A stretch of DNA of 64,000 bases from Sorangium cellulosum (GTDB lineage: Bacteria > Myxococcota_A > Polyangia > Polyangiales > Polyangiaceae): positions 558,001 through 622,000 of the forward strand of contig NZ_CP012673.1 in NCBI RefSeq assembly GCF_002950945.1, read 5' to 3'. The translations under genes and the position numbers were made by a program. The notes under the pieces were generated by a model. That model saw only the letters and a program-made list of their open reading frames with translations. It was not told where the DNA came from and searched no databases. Below are positions 42,705 through 50,899 of the stretch, in pieces (position 1 is the first letter of the stretch; each line of letters begins with the position of its first letter).

Positions 42705-43337
42705 TCAATTCATGGAGCTCGTGGTGTGCCAAGCGCTTCCTTCGAATTTGTAGGAGCATTGCATGTAATACTGGCCGCTGATATCGATGGTTTTGAGAGG
42801 AGTGTTTCCGGTGTCGTTGTACCACAACTGAACGCACGCGCGCTGGTTGTCTGAGGGCGCCGTTATACGCCAGCAGACCTGCTTGTCAGCTCGCAGGTAC
42901 AAGGGGCTCGTCTCGATGTGGCCCTCTCCTACACATGTCCATTGTGTGCTGCTGTTGATGTGCTGGAGCGTCCAATTTTTCCAATCCTCAGGAGATGTCA
43001 GAGGCGAGCCTCGCTTGGAAGGATGCTCGATTCCTCCTTTGGAATTTTCCCAGGATCCATCCGTGAATCCGATCACCACGCTTGCGTACGTTGATGGAGC
43101 ATACGTCGGCGCGGTAGACCAGTGCTCCGAGTCCTTTTTCCACGTTCCCTTGGTGGCTGTGCTGGGGGCTGGCGCCTCATTGATAACGATGCAGCGCGCT
43201 AGAATTCCGGCGCCTTTGAAGTCGAACTCGTAACTCCGCCAGTCCTTGACCCCTCCATCGATCTCTAGCTTGATGGGTGCGGGGTTGCCGCCTCCGGCGG
43301 CCTTCCTGGTAGACTGATCGTGCTTTCTCTCGTTCAT
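42705..43337 (-). CDS. Hypothetical protein, AT-richer than neighbours
   Basis: A 210-residue soluble, polar protein. No signal peptide, membrane helix or family recognised. It has many Trp, Ser, Thr and Asn, and a likely beta-rich core (KLEIDGGVKDWRSYEFDFKG; VCWRITAPSDNQRACVQLWY). AAGGAGC is six bases upstream of the ATG at 43337. Base composition is lower in GC than nearly all other genes in the window, so transfer is possible. It converges on the kinase-FGE gene (8 bp between stops) and is divergent from a ricin-type lectin gene. Confidence 0.75.
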   Translation of the reverse strand: MNERKHDQSTRKAAGGGNPAPIKLEIDGGVKDWRSYEFDFKGAGILARCIVINEAPAPSTATKGTWKKDSEHWSTAPTYAPSTYASVVIGFTDGSWENSKGGIEHPSKRGSPLTSPEDWKNWTLQHINSSTQWTCVGEGHIETSPLYLRADKQVCWRITAPSDNQRACVQLWYNDTGNTPLKTIDISGQYYMQCSYKFEGSAWHTTSSMN

Positions 43338-43674
43338 GTGCGCTCCTTGTCTCCTGAGCCTGCATTAGCAATGCGCCTGCGAGGAGTCCTCTCGCCGAGC
43401 TCGGTGCTCGGTGCTCGGCATCTCTATAACGCTACCGTGGGCAGCGTCGCTATTACAGCTCCTTACAGCGCTTTCGCTTGTTGCGTCTACAAAATAACCA
43501 CGCAGCAAATAGTGCGTGAGTGAGGTCGGTGTCACGGGTGCCAAGTGCCGGCTTTGCTGAAAGATCCTGTAATGGCCTTTTTGAGCATCGTCGCCCATGA
43601 TCCCCTCTGTCGACGCTGATGGGCGGAGGTGCCCGCGTCGTATGGCAGTAAATCGGTGATTTTAGGAGGGTGCC
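43338..43674. other. AT-richer intergenic gap between divergent genes
   Basis: A 337-bp gap upstream of both the orphan gene (leftward) and the lectin gene (rightward). It is clearly less GC-rich than the average, with a short triplication of GCTCGGT/GCTCGGC near 43400. The ribosome site TTTAGGAGGG ends it. No reading frame or RNA gene was supported. Confidence 0.45.
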
Positions 43675-44244
43675 ATGGTTTTGTCGCACGTTTTGAGTCT
43701 GTCCTTGCTCGCTTCTGTCACGGCCCTCGTGTTCCCGGGCTGCGTCGTTGACGCCAGCGACCAGGGAGAGGATGACAGCGACACCGAGACGATCGCGTCC
43801 GTCGAGGAGGCGCTGAGCTTCTCCGCGATCGTCATCAAGAACGTCAACAGCGGTCAGGCGCTGAACATCTACGACAACTCGACGGGGGATGCGGCTCCGG
43901 TGATCCAGTGGCCCTACTCCGGGCAAGCGAACTCGCAGTTCAGGATCGAAGACCTCGGCGACGGGCATCACAGGATTGTCCCCCTCTCCAGCGGCAAGTG
44001 CCTGGACATCATGGCTGGCGCGCCCTACCCGGGCGTCGCCGTCCAGCAGTGGACGTGCCTCGGCGGCGACAACCAGCGCTTCCAGTTCGAAGCCGCGGGG
44101 ATGGGCACCTACCGGATCAAGGCCAAGCAGAGCGGGCTCTGCCTCGATGTCTTCGCGTCGGGCACGGCGTCCGGGAACGCCATCCTGCAGGCGCCCTGCG
44201 ACACCGCGAAGGCCAGCCAGAAGTTCGTCCTCCAGGTGCCCTGA
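43675..44244 (+). CDS. Ricin-type beta-trefoil lectin lipoprotein
   Basis: A 189-residue lipoprotein with lipobox LVFPGC (Cys23), an acidic spacer (about 24-47), then a ricin B-type beta-trefoil at about 50-188. QxW-like motifs appear as QWPYSGQANSQFRI, QQWTCLGGDNQRFQF and an imperfect last repeat (LQAPCDTAKASQKFVLQ), each with the matching LDI/LDV strand (GKCLDIM, GLCLDVF). Such domains bind galactose or N-acetylgalactosamine. AGGAGG six bases upstream of ATG 43675 is excellent. Divergent from the orphan at 42705. Confidence 0.9.
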   Translation: MVLSHVLSLSLLASVTALVFPGCVVDASDQGEDDSDTETIASVEEALSFSAIVIKNVNSGQALNIYDNSTGDAAPVIQWPYSGQANSQFRIEDLGDGHHRIVPLSSGKCLDIMAGAPYPGVAVQQWTCLGGDNQRFQFEAAGMGTYRIKAKQSGLCLDVFASGTASGNAILQAPCDTAKASQKFVLQVP

Positions 44245-44360
44245 GACGGCCTCACGGCGCCCCGGCGCTGCCTCGCGCCGGCGCTGTCTGTCGTACCGCC
44301 GCCGCTCGCGACCACGTCGCGCGTCTTTGACCGAGCCGGCGGCAGGCGTAAGCTCACCGG

Positions 44361-44615
44361 ATGATGTCCGACCAGGAACTCCTCTCCAGGATCACCGTAG
44401 ATCCCGATTTCTTCAGGGGAAAACCGATCCTTCGCGGCCGCCGGCTGGCGGTCGAGCACGTGCTCGGGATGCTCGCCGCAGGCGACACCATCGAGACGCT
44501 CCTCGAGGAGTACCCGTGGCTCGAGCGCGAGGACGTGCAGGCCTGCTTGCTCTATGCACGCCGGCTGGTGGGGCATGAACGGGTCGAGCCCTCGTTTCTG
44601 AAGACGGGCACGTGA
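44361..44615 (+). CDS. DUF433 domain protein (antitoxin of a type II TA pair)
   Basis: An 84-residue DUF433 protein: RITVDPDFFRGKPILRGRRL then VEHVLGMLAAGDTIETLLEEY and DVQACLLYA, the usual winged-helix-like pattern. Such proteins are antitoxins for DUF5615 PIN-like toxins and may repress their own promoter. Its stop overlaps the GTG of the next frame by four bases (GTGA). The gene looks intact; its partner does not. Either ATG 44361 or 44364 may be used. Confidence 0.88.
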   Translation: MMSDQELLSRITVDPDFFRGKPILRGRRLAVEHVLGMLAAGDTIETLLEEYPWLEREDVQACLLYARRLVGHERVEPSFLKTGT

Positions 44616-44812
44616 AGGTCTTGCTCGACACCTGCGTCGCGCCCAGGGCTGCGACGCTCCTCCGGTCGCTCGGCCACGACGTGGAGCACGTCGGCGACTG
44701 GCCCGAGGACGAGGTGCTCGCGCGGTTCGGAGATGAGCGCTAGGCCGGTGCGATCATCACCCTCGACACCCGCCGCGTTCGCATCCGGCCGCCTCCCGGA
44801 CGCGAGACCTGA
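44612..44812 (+). pseudogene. Broken DUF5615 PIN-like toxin
   Basis: The frame begins GTG-AAG at 44612 and reads MKVLLDTCVAPRAATLLRSL then GHDVEHVGDWPEDEVLARFG, which matches the opening of DUF5615 PIN-like toxins. It meets an in-frame TAG at 44741-44743, after 43 residues. Beyond it GAIITLDTR still matches the expected strand, then the reading ends at TGA 44810-44812 with no remaining toxin C-terminus. So both a stop and a lost end broke it. The DUF433 antitoxin gene upstream is intact. Confidence 0.75.
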
Positions 44813-44827
44813 TCGCGACTCCCTGCC

Positions 44828-47800
44828 TCACGCCAGCCTGCGGAGCTGCTCCAGCCTTCTGCGCGGCTCGATGTCGCGCCGCTTGATCTTCCCCGTCCGG
44901 AGCTCCTCATAAGGCCCGCACACCGGCCGATAATCGCACTGCGCACACGCGCCCTCGGCCGGCAGCGGCAGCAGCGCCGCCTTGTCGATCGCGTCGCCGA
45001 TGATCCCCGCCACCTGCGCGGCGGCCTCGCGCGCCCGCGCGTCCAGGTAGATCGGCACCTCGGTGAAGCCGCCGGCCGAGGTGCAGTAATAGAGCCGCCC
45101 CGACTCGACCTGGGTCCCCGGCGGCATGAGCTTCTCCAGCGCGAGCGCGTAGAGCACCGGCTGCAGCGCCCCGCCGCCGCTCACGACCGCATCGCGCGGC
45201 GACCGCGCCTTGCCCGTCTTGTAGTCGGTCGCGCGCATCGCGCCCCACACGCTCCGCTCGACCAGGTCGATCGACCCGCGGAGCTTCACGCCGCAGTCGA
45301 GCTCCACCGGCTGGTCCGAGCTGCCCGGGTCGCGGGCGGCGAAGCGGCGCGGCAGGCCGAACGACAGCTCGAAATGGATCGGCTCCCAGTCGCGGTCCTC
45401 CGCGGCGCGCCGCAGCCACTCCCGGAGGTCGGCCCGCACCGACGCGATGCCGTCGTCCCACACCCGCTGGATCGCGGGCGCGAGCTCGTCGGCATAACGC
45501 GCGGCCACGCGGTCGAGCGTCCGGTCGAGCTCGGCCCGCGCCTCGTCGAGCGTGGACACGCTCACGGGCAGCTTGCCCGCGTCGCGCAGGGCGACTAGGA
45601 CCTCGTAGAGCACGTCGTGCACGAGCCGGCCGCGCTGGAGCGGATCGAGCTCCTCGATCGCCTCCGGCGCCCGGCGCGGCGCGAGCCGGTGCACGGCGTA
45701 GAGGAAGAACCGGTACGGGCACGCGGCGAAGTGCTGGAGCGCCGTCGGCGAGAACGACCGGCGCGCGAACCCGTGCTTCGCGAGCGCCTCGCGCGCCTCC
45801 GGCAGCGGCTTGAACAGCCCGTCGGCGCTCGTCCAGCCCGGGATCCAGCGCCGCGCCCGGAAGCGGAGCGCCCGCGCGAGGTGCGGGTTCGCGCTGAGCA
45901 GGTAGCGCGCCGTGCCGACGGTCCGCTCCTCGGGCAGGCTGAACAGCGTCTCCAGGAGCGCGAGGTCGTGCTCGGCCGCGTCGATGGCGTCCTCGGGGTG
46001 CGCGGGCGCGGGCCAGCCGATGCGCGCGGCGCCGCCGCCCTGCTCGGCGCGGCGCTCGAGCTCGCCGAAGCCGGGGAGCCGCCCCTCGGCGGCGCGCAGG
46101 AGCTCGAGCCCGTAGAACGACGGCACGCGCGGCCGCGACTGGTCCATGTCGACGCGCGGGTACGACACGACGAGCCGGCGCCGGGCCGCGCCGACCGCGA
46201 GCCGCAGCGCGAGGCGCTCGCGCGCCACCCGGTCGTCGCTCGTGTCGAGGCGCGACGCGCCGCCCGAGATCGCCCGGCGGAGGGCGTCGCGGAGGATGGG
46301 ATCCTCGGTGACCTTCTGCGGGAAAATCCGCTCGGCGAGCCCGGGCACGAAGACCACGTCGAACGAGCGGCCGCGGGCGGCCTCGATCGGCGCCACGAAG
46401 AGGCGCCCGTCGCGGCGGGCGGCCGGGGGCAGCACGAGGTTCGTGAGCCGGTGCGAGAGGCAGAGGCGCACCTCGCCGAGATCCACGGGCCCGACGTCGG
46501 CCATCGGCGCGAGCTCCGCGAGCACGGCGAGCACCCGCTCCGGCCGCCGGAGCGCGCGCGTCGCGAGCGCCGAGAGCCGGTCGCGCCACTGCCCCCAGGT
46601 CGCGCGCTCGCCCGGGCTCGGCAGCGCCGCGAGCAGCGGCAGCGCGAACCCGCGGAGCGCGGCGAGATCCGCGAGCGCCCGCGCGATGCGCGCGGTGTCC
46701 CGCTCCTCCGAGGCGCGCGCGAGCTCCTGCCGGAGCTCCCGCTCGAAGCCCGAGAGCCGCGCCTCCCACCGATCGAGCCCGCCGATCACCGCGGCGTCGA
46801 CGAGGATCCGCTCCCAGCGCCGCGGCGCGCGCAGGGTGCCGTCCTGCACCGGGGCGTCGGGGTCGCCGGGCGCGCCGCTGGCCGCGGGCCCGCCATGGCC
46901 GGCGGGCGCGCCGCTGGCCGCTTGCGCGCCGTTGCCGGCATGTGCGCCGTAGCCCGGCGGCGAATCGTCCTCGGCCGGCCCGTCGTCGACCGGCGCCGGC
47001 GCGGGGTCGTCGAGCTCGCCGCGCAGGAGCTCGGGGAAGAGGTCGTCGTCCGGCGGCACCCACCGGTCGGCCTCGGAGGCGGCCGGCGGCGGCTCGCCGG
47101 CGGCCGTCGCGTCGGGCACCTGCCCGAGCGAGAGGTACTCGGCGAAACGCGACGCGGACAGGTGCTCGGCCGCGCACGCGAGCAGCGCGAGCAGCGCGCG
47201 GCCGGCCGGGTCGGGCTGGACCGAGCCCTGCGCGAAATACGCGGGGATCCCGGCCCGGCGCAGCGCCTCGACGAGGTGCGCCCGGTACTGCTCGGGCGCG
47301 CGCAGGAGGATCGCCATCCGCTCGAACGGCACCCCGCGGCCGGCCTCGCGCAGCGCGATCCGCGCGAGCTCCACGCACTCGCGGCTCTCTCCGGGCGCGG
47401 AGAGGATCTCGACCTCGTCGCCGAGCCCGGGGGCCTCGTCGGCGAGCGGATCGAACAGGTGCTCCTGGAGCCGCGCCAGCGACGTGCTGGGCGCGCCCGG
47501 CGGCGGCTCGCCCAGCTCGTCGTCGCCCGCGGCGTCGCCCGCGGCATCCCCGGCGCCGGCGCCGTCATGGGCGGCCGAGACCGCCGTGAGCGCCACCCGC
47601 CGCGCCGGCGACCGGAGCGCCGCCTCGAGGTGACGACGTGACGCGTCATCGCCGGCGGGCACGGTGGCGAGCGCGTCGGGCGAACGTGCGGCGACGGCCT
47701 CGAGCAGCTCGCGCTCCAGCTCGAACCGCACCGGCAGGTCGAGCAGGAGCATCGGCAGGCCGAGCAGCGGGTGCCTGGCGCGCGGGTCGCCGTTCCCCTC

Positions 47801-48373
47801 GGCCCGGGCGCGCTCGGCCGCGAGGCGCAGGACGAGCGCGCGGTCGGCGAGCCCCGCCTCGTCGAGCGCGGCGTCGAAGGCGCGGGCGATGCGGTCGAGG
47901 TCGGCCGGGGCGAGCGCGTCGGGCTCGACGCCGGCGAGCCGCACCTCGTCCAGCGTGCGCGCCACGGCCCGCGGCAGCCCGGGCCGATCCGCGACGCGGG
48001 CGAACCGCCCGAGCTGCCCGTCCTGCGCGAGGCCGTCGAGCGCGCGCGCGCAGAGGGCCTCGATGGCGAGCGGGCTGGCCGGCACGAGGCCGCGCGCGGC
48101 GAGCGCCGGCATCGCGAGCGCGGCGGCGAGGCGCCCGAGGGTGAGCCGGTGCCAGCCGAACGCGGCGCGCCGGCCGCGGAGCGCCGCGCGGGCGAGCTCG
48201 CTGGCGGCCTCGACCGAGGCGCCGACGAGCAGCACGGGCTCGGCGGGGCGCCGGCGGCGCAGCCAGCCCACGGCCCGGTCGAGGCGGGCGGCGGCGCTGG
48301 GGGAGGTGAGGACGGCGTGGGGCACGAGGTCGCGGGAGGAGGCGGATGCCGGGAGCGGGGAAGAACGCTGCAC
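44828..48373 (-). CDS. AddB-like PD-(D/E)XK nuclease subunit
   Basis: A 1181-residue protein with the domain order of AddB: a UvrD-like helicase part without a Walker A motif (so not active as a helicase), Pro/Gly/Ala-rich linkers at about residues 270-295 and 470-520, and a C-terminal PD-(D/E)XK nuclease (GSIDLVER, TDYKTG). Four cysteines, one in CPYRFFLY and three in CAQCDYRPVC, form the iron-sulfur cluster site of this family. The AddA helicase-nuclease normally encoded next to it is absent from the window. The start is GTG 48373 with no clear ribosome site. A decayed copy of part of this gene lies at 49864-50062. Confidence 0.88.
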   Translation of the reverse strand: MQRSSPLPASASSRDLVPHAVLTSPSAAARLDRAVGWLRRRRPAEPVLLVGASVEAASELARAALRGRRAAFGWHRLTLGRLAAALAMPALAARGLVPASPLAIEALCARALDGLAQDGQLGRFARVADRPGLPRAVARTLDEVRLAGVEPDALAPADLDRIARAFDAALDEAGLADRALVLRLAAERARAEGNGDPRARHPLLGLPMLLLDLPVRFELERELLEAVAARSPDALATVPAGDDASRRHLEAALRSPARRVALTAVSAAHDGAGAGDAAGDAAGDDELGEPPPGAPSTSLARLQEHLFDPLADEAPGLGDEVEILSAPGESRECVELARIALREAGRGVPFERMAILLRAPEQYRAHLVEALRRAGIPAYFAQGSVQPDPAGRALLALLACAAEHLSASRFAEYLSLGQVPDATAAGEPPPAASEADRWVPPDDDLFPELLRGELDDPAPAPVDDGPAEDDSPPGYGAHAGNGAQAASGAPAGHGGPAASGAPGDPDAPVQDGTLRAPRRWERILVDAAVIGGLDRWEARLSGFERELRQELARASEERDTARIARALADLAALRGFALPLLAALPSPGERATWGQWRDRLSALATRALRRPERVLAVLAELAPMADVGPVDLGEVRLCLSHRLTNLVLPPAARRDGRLFVAPIEAARGRSFDVVFVPGLAERIFPQKVTEDPILRDALRRAISGGASRLDTSDDRVARERLALRLAVGAARRRLVVSYPRVDMDQSRPRVPSFYGLELLRAAEGRLPGFGELERRAEQGGGAARIGWPAPAHPEDAIDAAEHDLALLETLFSLPEERTVGTARYLLSANPHLARALRFRARRWIPGWTSADGLFKPLPEAREALAKHGFARRSFSPTALQHFAACPYRFFLYAVHRLAPRRAPEAIEELDPLQRGRLVHDVLYEVLVALRDAGKLPVSVSTLDEARAELDRTLDRVAARYADELAPAIQRVWDDGIASVRADLREWLRRAAEDRDWEPIHFELSFGLPRRFAARDPGSSDQPVELDCGVKLRGSIDLVERSVWGAMRATDYKTGKARSPRDAVVSGGGALQPVLYALALEKLMPPGTQVESGRLYYCTSAGGFTEVPIYLDARAREAAAQVAGIIGDAIDKAALLPLPAEGACAQCDYRPVCGPYEELRTGKIKRRDIEPRRRLEQLRRLA

Positions 48374-48864
48374 GACGGTGCAGGCCGGCGGAGTGTGAAG
48401 CAGAACGGCCGTGGAGGAAACCCGGCTCAGGACGTGCTGACACGCTCCGTAGATGCCACCGCCGACGGGGACTGCGTGGTCCTCATCCGCCCGGCGGGCG
48501 GACTCGACGTGCGCGGCCGCGTTTGCCTTTCCCGCGCCCCGATGGCCGCCGCGAGTGGGCGAGGGGTAGACGGAGTCTCCGGCGGGGGGTGCCGGGATCC
48601 GGAGGGTTCATGGACGAGAGCGTGGGACGGCCGGCGCCGGTCGGGTCGCCTGATCGCCTCGCACCGGAGGCTTGGCACGTCGGCGCGACCGCCAGCTACG
48701 CTTTCGCCCGCGTATCCCGCTTCTATCGCCGTAGATACTCATGACACCCCGACCGATTCCCTCAGCCTCGGGTCTTGAACTTCGCTGAGCGACCCGTCGT
48801 GAAGCCTGGGGAGTCCGCTGGCGAGACGCCTTGCCTCGCGGGCCAGAGCCGGCAAGAGTAGGGT
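48374..48864. other. Intergenic region between addB-like and Rpn genes
   Basis: A 491-bp gap with divergent genes on both sides. No gene, RNA or repeat recognised; several short open frames are GC-bias artefacts. Confidence 0.4.
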
Positions 48865-49821
48865 ATGGCCTTCGCAGACCTGAAGAACGACTTCGTCTTC
48901 CGGCGCATCTTTGGAACGCACCCCGACATCCTCCGCGGTTTACTCAACGATCTGCTCGATCGGACGGGTGATCAGGCCATCGAAACCATAGAATACTTGC
49001 CGAGCGAGCAGCTCCCCGTGGCGACGGGAGCGAAGCTGTCAATCCTGGACGTTCGGTGTAAGGACCGGGCTGGCACCTGGTTCGTGGTCGAGATGCAGCT
49101 CATCCACGTCGCCGGCTTCATCAACCGCGTCGTCTACAACGGCTGCAAGGCGTACGTCGATCAGCTCAAGGCGGGCGAGCCCTACACCAAGCTCACGGAT
49201 GTCGTCGCAATCTCGATCTGCGACTTCGAGCTGTGGCCGGACTCCGAGCAGGACGCGCAGAAGCTCCCGCGCATACCGATGCTCAGCCGGTGGTACATGA
49301 CCGAGAGCATCTCAGCCGGTGGCCGACTTCCGGAGCATCAGGAGGGCAAGAACAAGCTCCTGCAGGTGCAGTATGCGTTTCTGGAGCTGCCGAAGCTGCC
49401 CGATCGCAAGCCCGACACGGGGGCGTTGCAGTGGGCGTGGTTGTTCGTGCACGCCCCTGCGTTGACCGAGGTCCCGGCCGATCTACCCCCGGGACCTCAT
49501 CGGCAAGCGCTGGAGCTCGCCAATGAGGCGACATTCACCCCGGCCGAGCTCGACGCGTACCGCAAGGTGATGGACGAGATCCAGCAGGCGCGCGAGTACG
49601 GCGAGGCGAAGGAGGCAGAAGGCTTCGCCAAGGGCGAGGCCGCCGGCCTTGCTCGTGCGATCTTGACGCTGCTTGCGGCGCGCGGGGTCTCTGTGAGCGC
49701 TTCTGCTCGCGCCCACATCGAGGCATGTAAGGACGTGGTGACGCTGGAACGATGGATCGCCCGGGCGACCACCGCGGCTACCGTCGAGGAGATCCTCGGC
49801 GCGACGGCGGCGCGCTCATGA
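48865..49821 (+). CDS. Rpn family recombination-promoting nuclease / PD-(D/E)XK transposase-like
   Basis: A 318-residue protein of the Rpn/YhgA family. It starts LKNDFVFRRIFGTHPDILRG, then the PD-(D/E)XK core ILDVRCKDRAGTWFVVEMQL with Asp62, Glu76 and Gln78 in place of the usual Lys. The C-terminal third is helical with repeated Glu/Ala (EAKEAEGFAKGEAAGLA). In E. coli RpnA promotes recombination and has calcium-stimulated DNA endonuclease activity. Inverted repeats or target duplications of an IS were not seen. It sits between an AddB-like gene and a decayed copy of part of that gene. ATG 48865 has AGTAGGG upstream. Confidence 0.87.
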   Translation: MAFADLKNDFVFRRIFGTHPDILRGLLNDLLDRTGDQAIETIEYLPSEQLPVATGAKLSILDVRCKDRAGTWFVVEMQLIHVAGFINRVVYNGCKAYVDQLKAGEPYTKLTDVVAISICDFELWPDSEQDAQKLPRIPMLSRWYMTESISAGGRLPEHQEGKNKLLQVQYAFLELPKLPDRKPDTGALQWAWLFVHAPALTEVPADLPPGPHRQALELANEATFTPAELDAYRKVMDEIQQAREYGEAKEAEGFAKGEAAGLARAILTLLAARGVSVSASARAHIEACKDVVTLERWIARATTAATVEEILGATAARS

Positions 49822-49863
49822 GGCAGCTGTCCTCGCGGTCGCCCGACAAAGGTTAGGGGCCGA

Positions 49864-50062
49864 TGAGCGGGCGCGCGGGCTCGACCCTGCGAGCCTCACC
49901 TCGCCCAGCGTGCGCGCCGCGGCCCGCGGCAGCCCGGACCGATCCGCGATGCGGGCGGACCGCCCTAGCTGCTCGTCCCGCGCGAGGCCGTCGAGCGCAC
50001 GCGTGTGGATGTCTCGATCCTGAGCGCGCCGGCGGGGACGAGGTCGCGCGCGGCGAGCGCGG
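49864..50062 (-). pseudogene. Decayed duplicate fragment of the addB-like gene
   Basis: On the plus strand, 49877-50000 matches 47921-48043 of the addB-like gene with only about 11 differences in 120 bases, for example the shared GAGGCCGTCGAGCGC and GCGGCCCGCGGCAGCCC-type stretches. Similarity extends more weakly to both sides. It would encode about residues 110-150 of AddB, in the same orientation. It has no start, stop or remaining domain. The rest of the 407-bp gap 49822-50228 contains nothing recognisable. Confidence 0.8.
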
Positions 50063-50228
50063 GGGCCGGGCGGAGGAGACCCGCCGCGGCACGGCGTGGG
50101 CGGGGGGGGGCGCCGCTCGGGCGCGCCGCCGCGGCCGGCATCCGTTATACTGGCGGGGTGACGCTGTGTGACACCGCCGCGAGCTCGCCTCGCCGCCCCT
50201 CCCTGGACCGCCGTGCCCCGAGGCCGGC

Positions 50229-50705
50229 ATGAGCGACGTGGACCTGCGCTGGATGGAGCGCTGCCTCGAGCTGGCGGCCCGCTCGGCGGGGCGCACCGCG
50301 CCGAACCCGATGGTCGGCGCGGTGATCGTGCGCGGCGAGGAGCTCCTCGCCGAGGGGTTCCACGAGCGCGCCGGGCTGGCCCACGCCGAGGTCGACGCGC
50401 TCCGCAAGCTGACCGGCAGCGCCGAGGGCGCCACGCTCTACGTCAACCTCGAGCCGTGCTGCCACCACGGCCGGACGCCGCCGTGCACCGACGCGCTCCT
50501 CCGCGCCGGCGTCCGGCGCGTGGTGATCGGCATGATCGACCCGAACCCGCTCGTCAGCGGGAAGGGCGTGGCCATCTTGCAGCGCGCCGGGATCGAGGTG
50601 GCGATCGGCATCCACGAGCTCGCGTGCCGTGAGCTCAACCGGGTCTACATCGCCAGCATGGATGAGCGCAGCGCCCAGCCCGCGCGGGCAACCTCCACCT
50701 CGTAA
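50229..50705 (+). CDS. RibD-type pyrimidine deaminase without reductase domain
   Basis: A 158-residue cytidine/deoxycytidylate deaminase-fold protein of the RibD N-terminal type. The zinc site is HAE (His52, Glu54) and PCCHHGRTPPC (Cys77 and Cys86). RibD is usually about 360 residues with a C-terminal reductase; here the protein ends soon after HELACRELNR with no reductase domain. So it is either a monofunctional deaminase or a truncated RibD. Known proteins of this kind act in riboflavin synthesis (2,5-diamino-6-ribosylamino-pyrimidinone 5'-phosphate deamination). GAGG lies a few bases upstream of ATG 50229. No other riboflavin gene is nearby. Confidence 0.88.
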   Translation: MSDVDLRWMERCLELAARSAGRTAPNPMVGAVIVRGEELLAEGFHERAGLAHAEVDALRKLTGSAEGATLYVNLEPCCHHGRTPPCTDALLRAGVRRVVIGMIDPNPLVSGKGVAILQRAGIEVAIGIHELACRELNRVYIASMDERSAQPARATSTS

Positions 50706-50899
50706 AATTCTGTCGTCGCTGCTCGGAGCGCCCGGCCCGGATCGCCGGATCCAGGTTGCGGTCGGCCTGACCGCCGAGCCCGCCATTGGCACCGCGCTTG
50801 TTAAACCCCGCGCACCCGCGGGCATCGAGCGATGTCGGCCCGGCGCGCCCTCGCGACCGCGTCGCCCTGGACATCCCTCCTCGGCGGAAAGGTGGCAGT

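Noticed and set aside
45617..47641. Plus-strand open frame opposite the addB-like gene
   Set aside because: Composition is Arg/Glu-rich, no domain; the nuclease motifs on the minus strand are convincing.
48865..49821. Complete insertion sequence around the Rpn-type gene
   Set aside because: No terminal inverted repeats or target duplications were seen; the family is nuclease-like and often stands alone. The partial addB copy is a separate observation.
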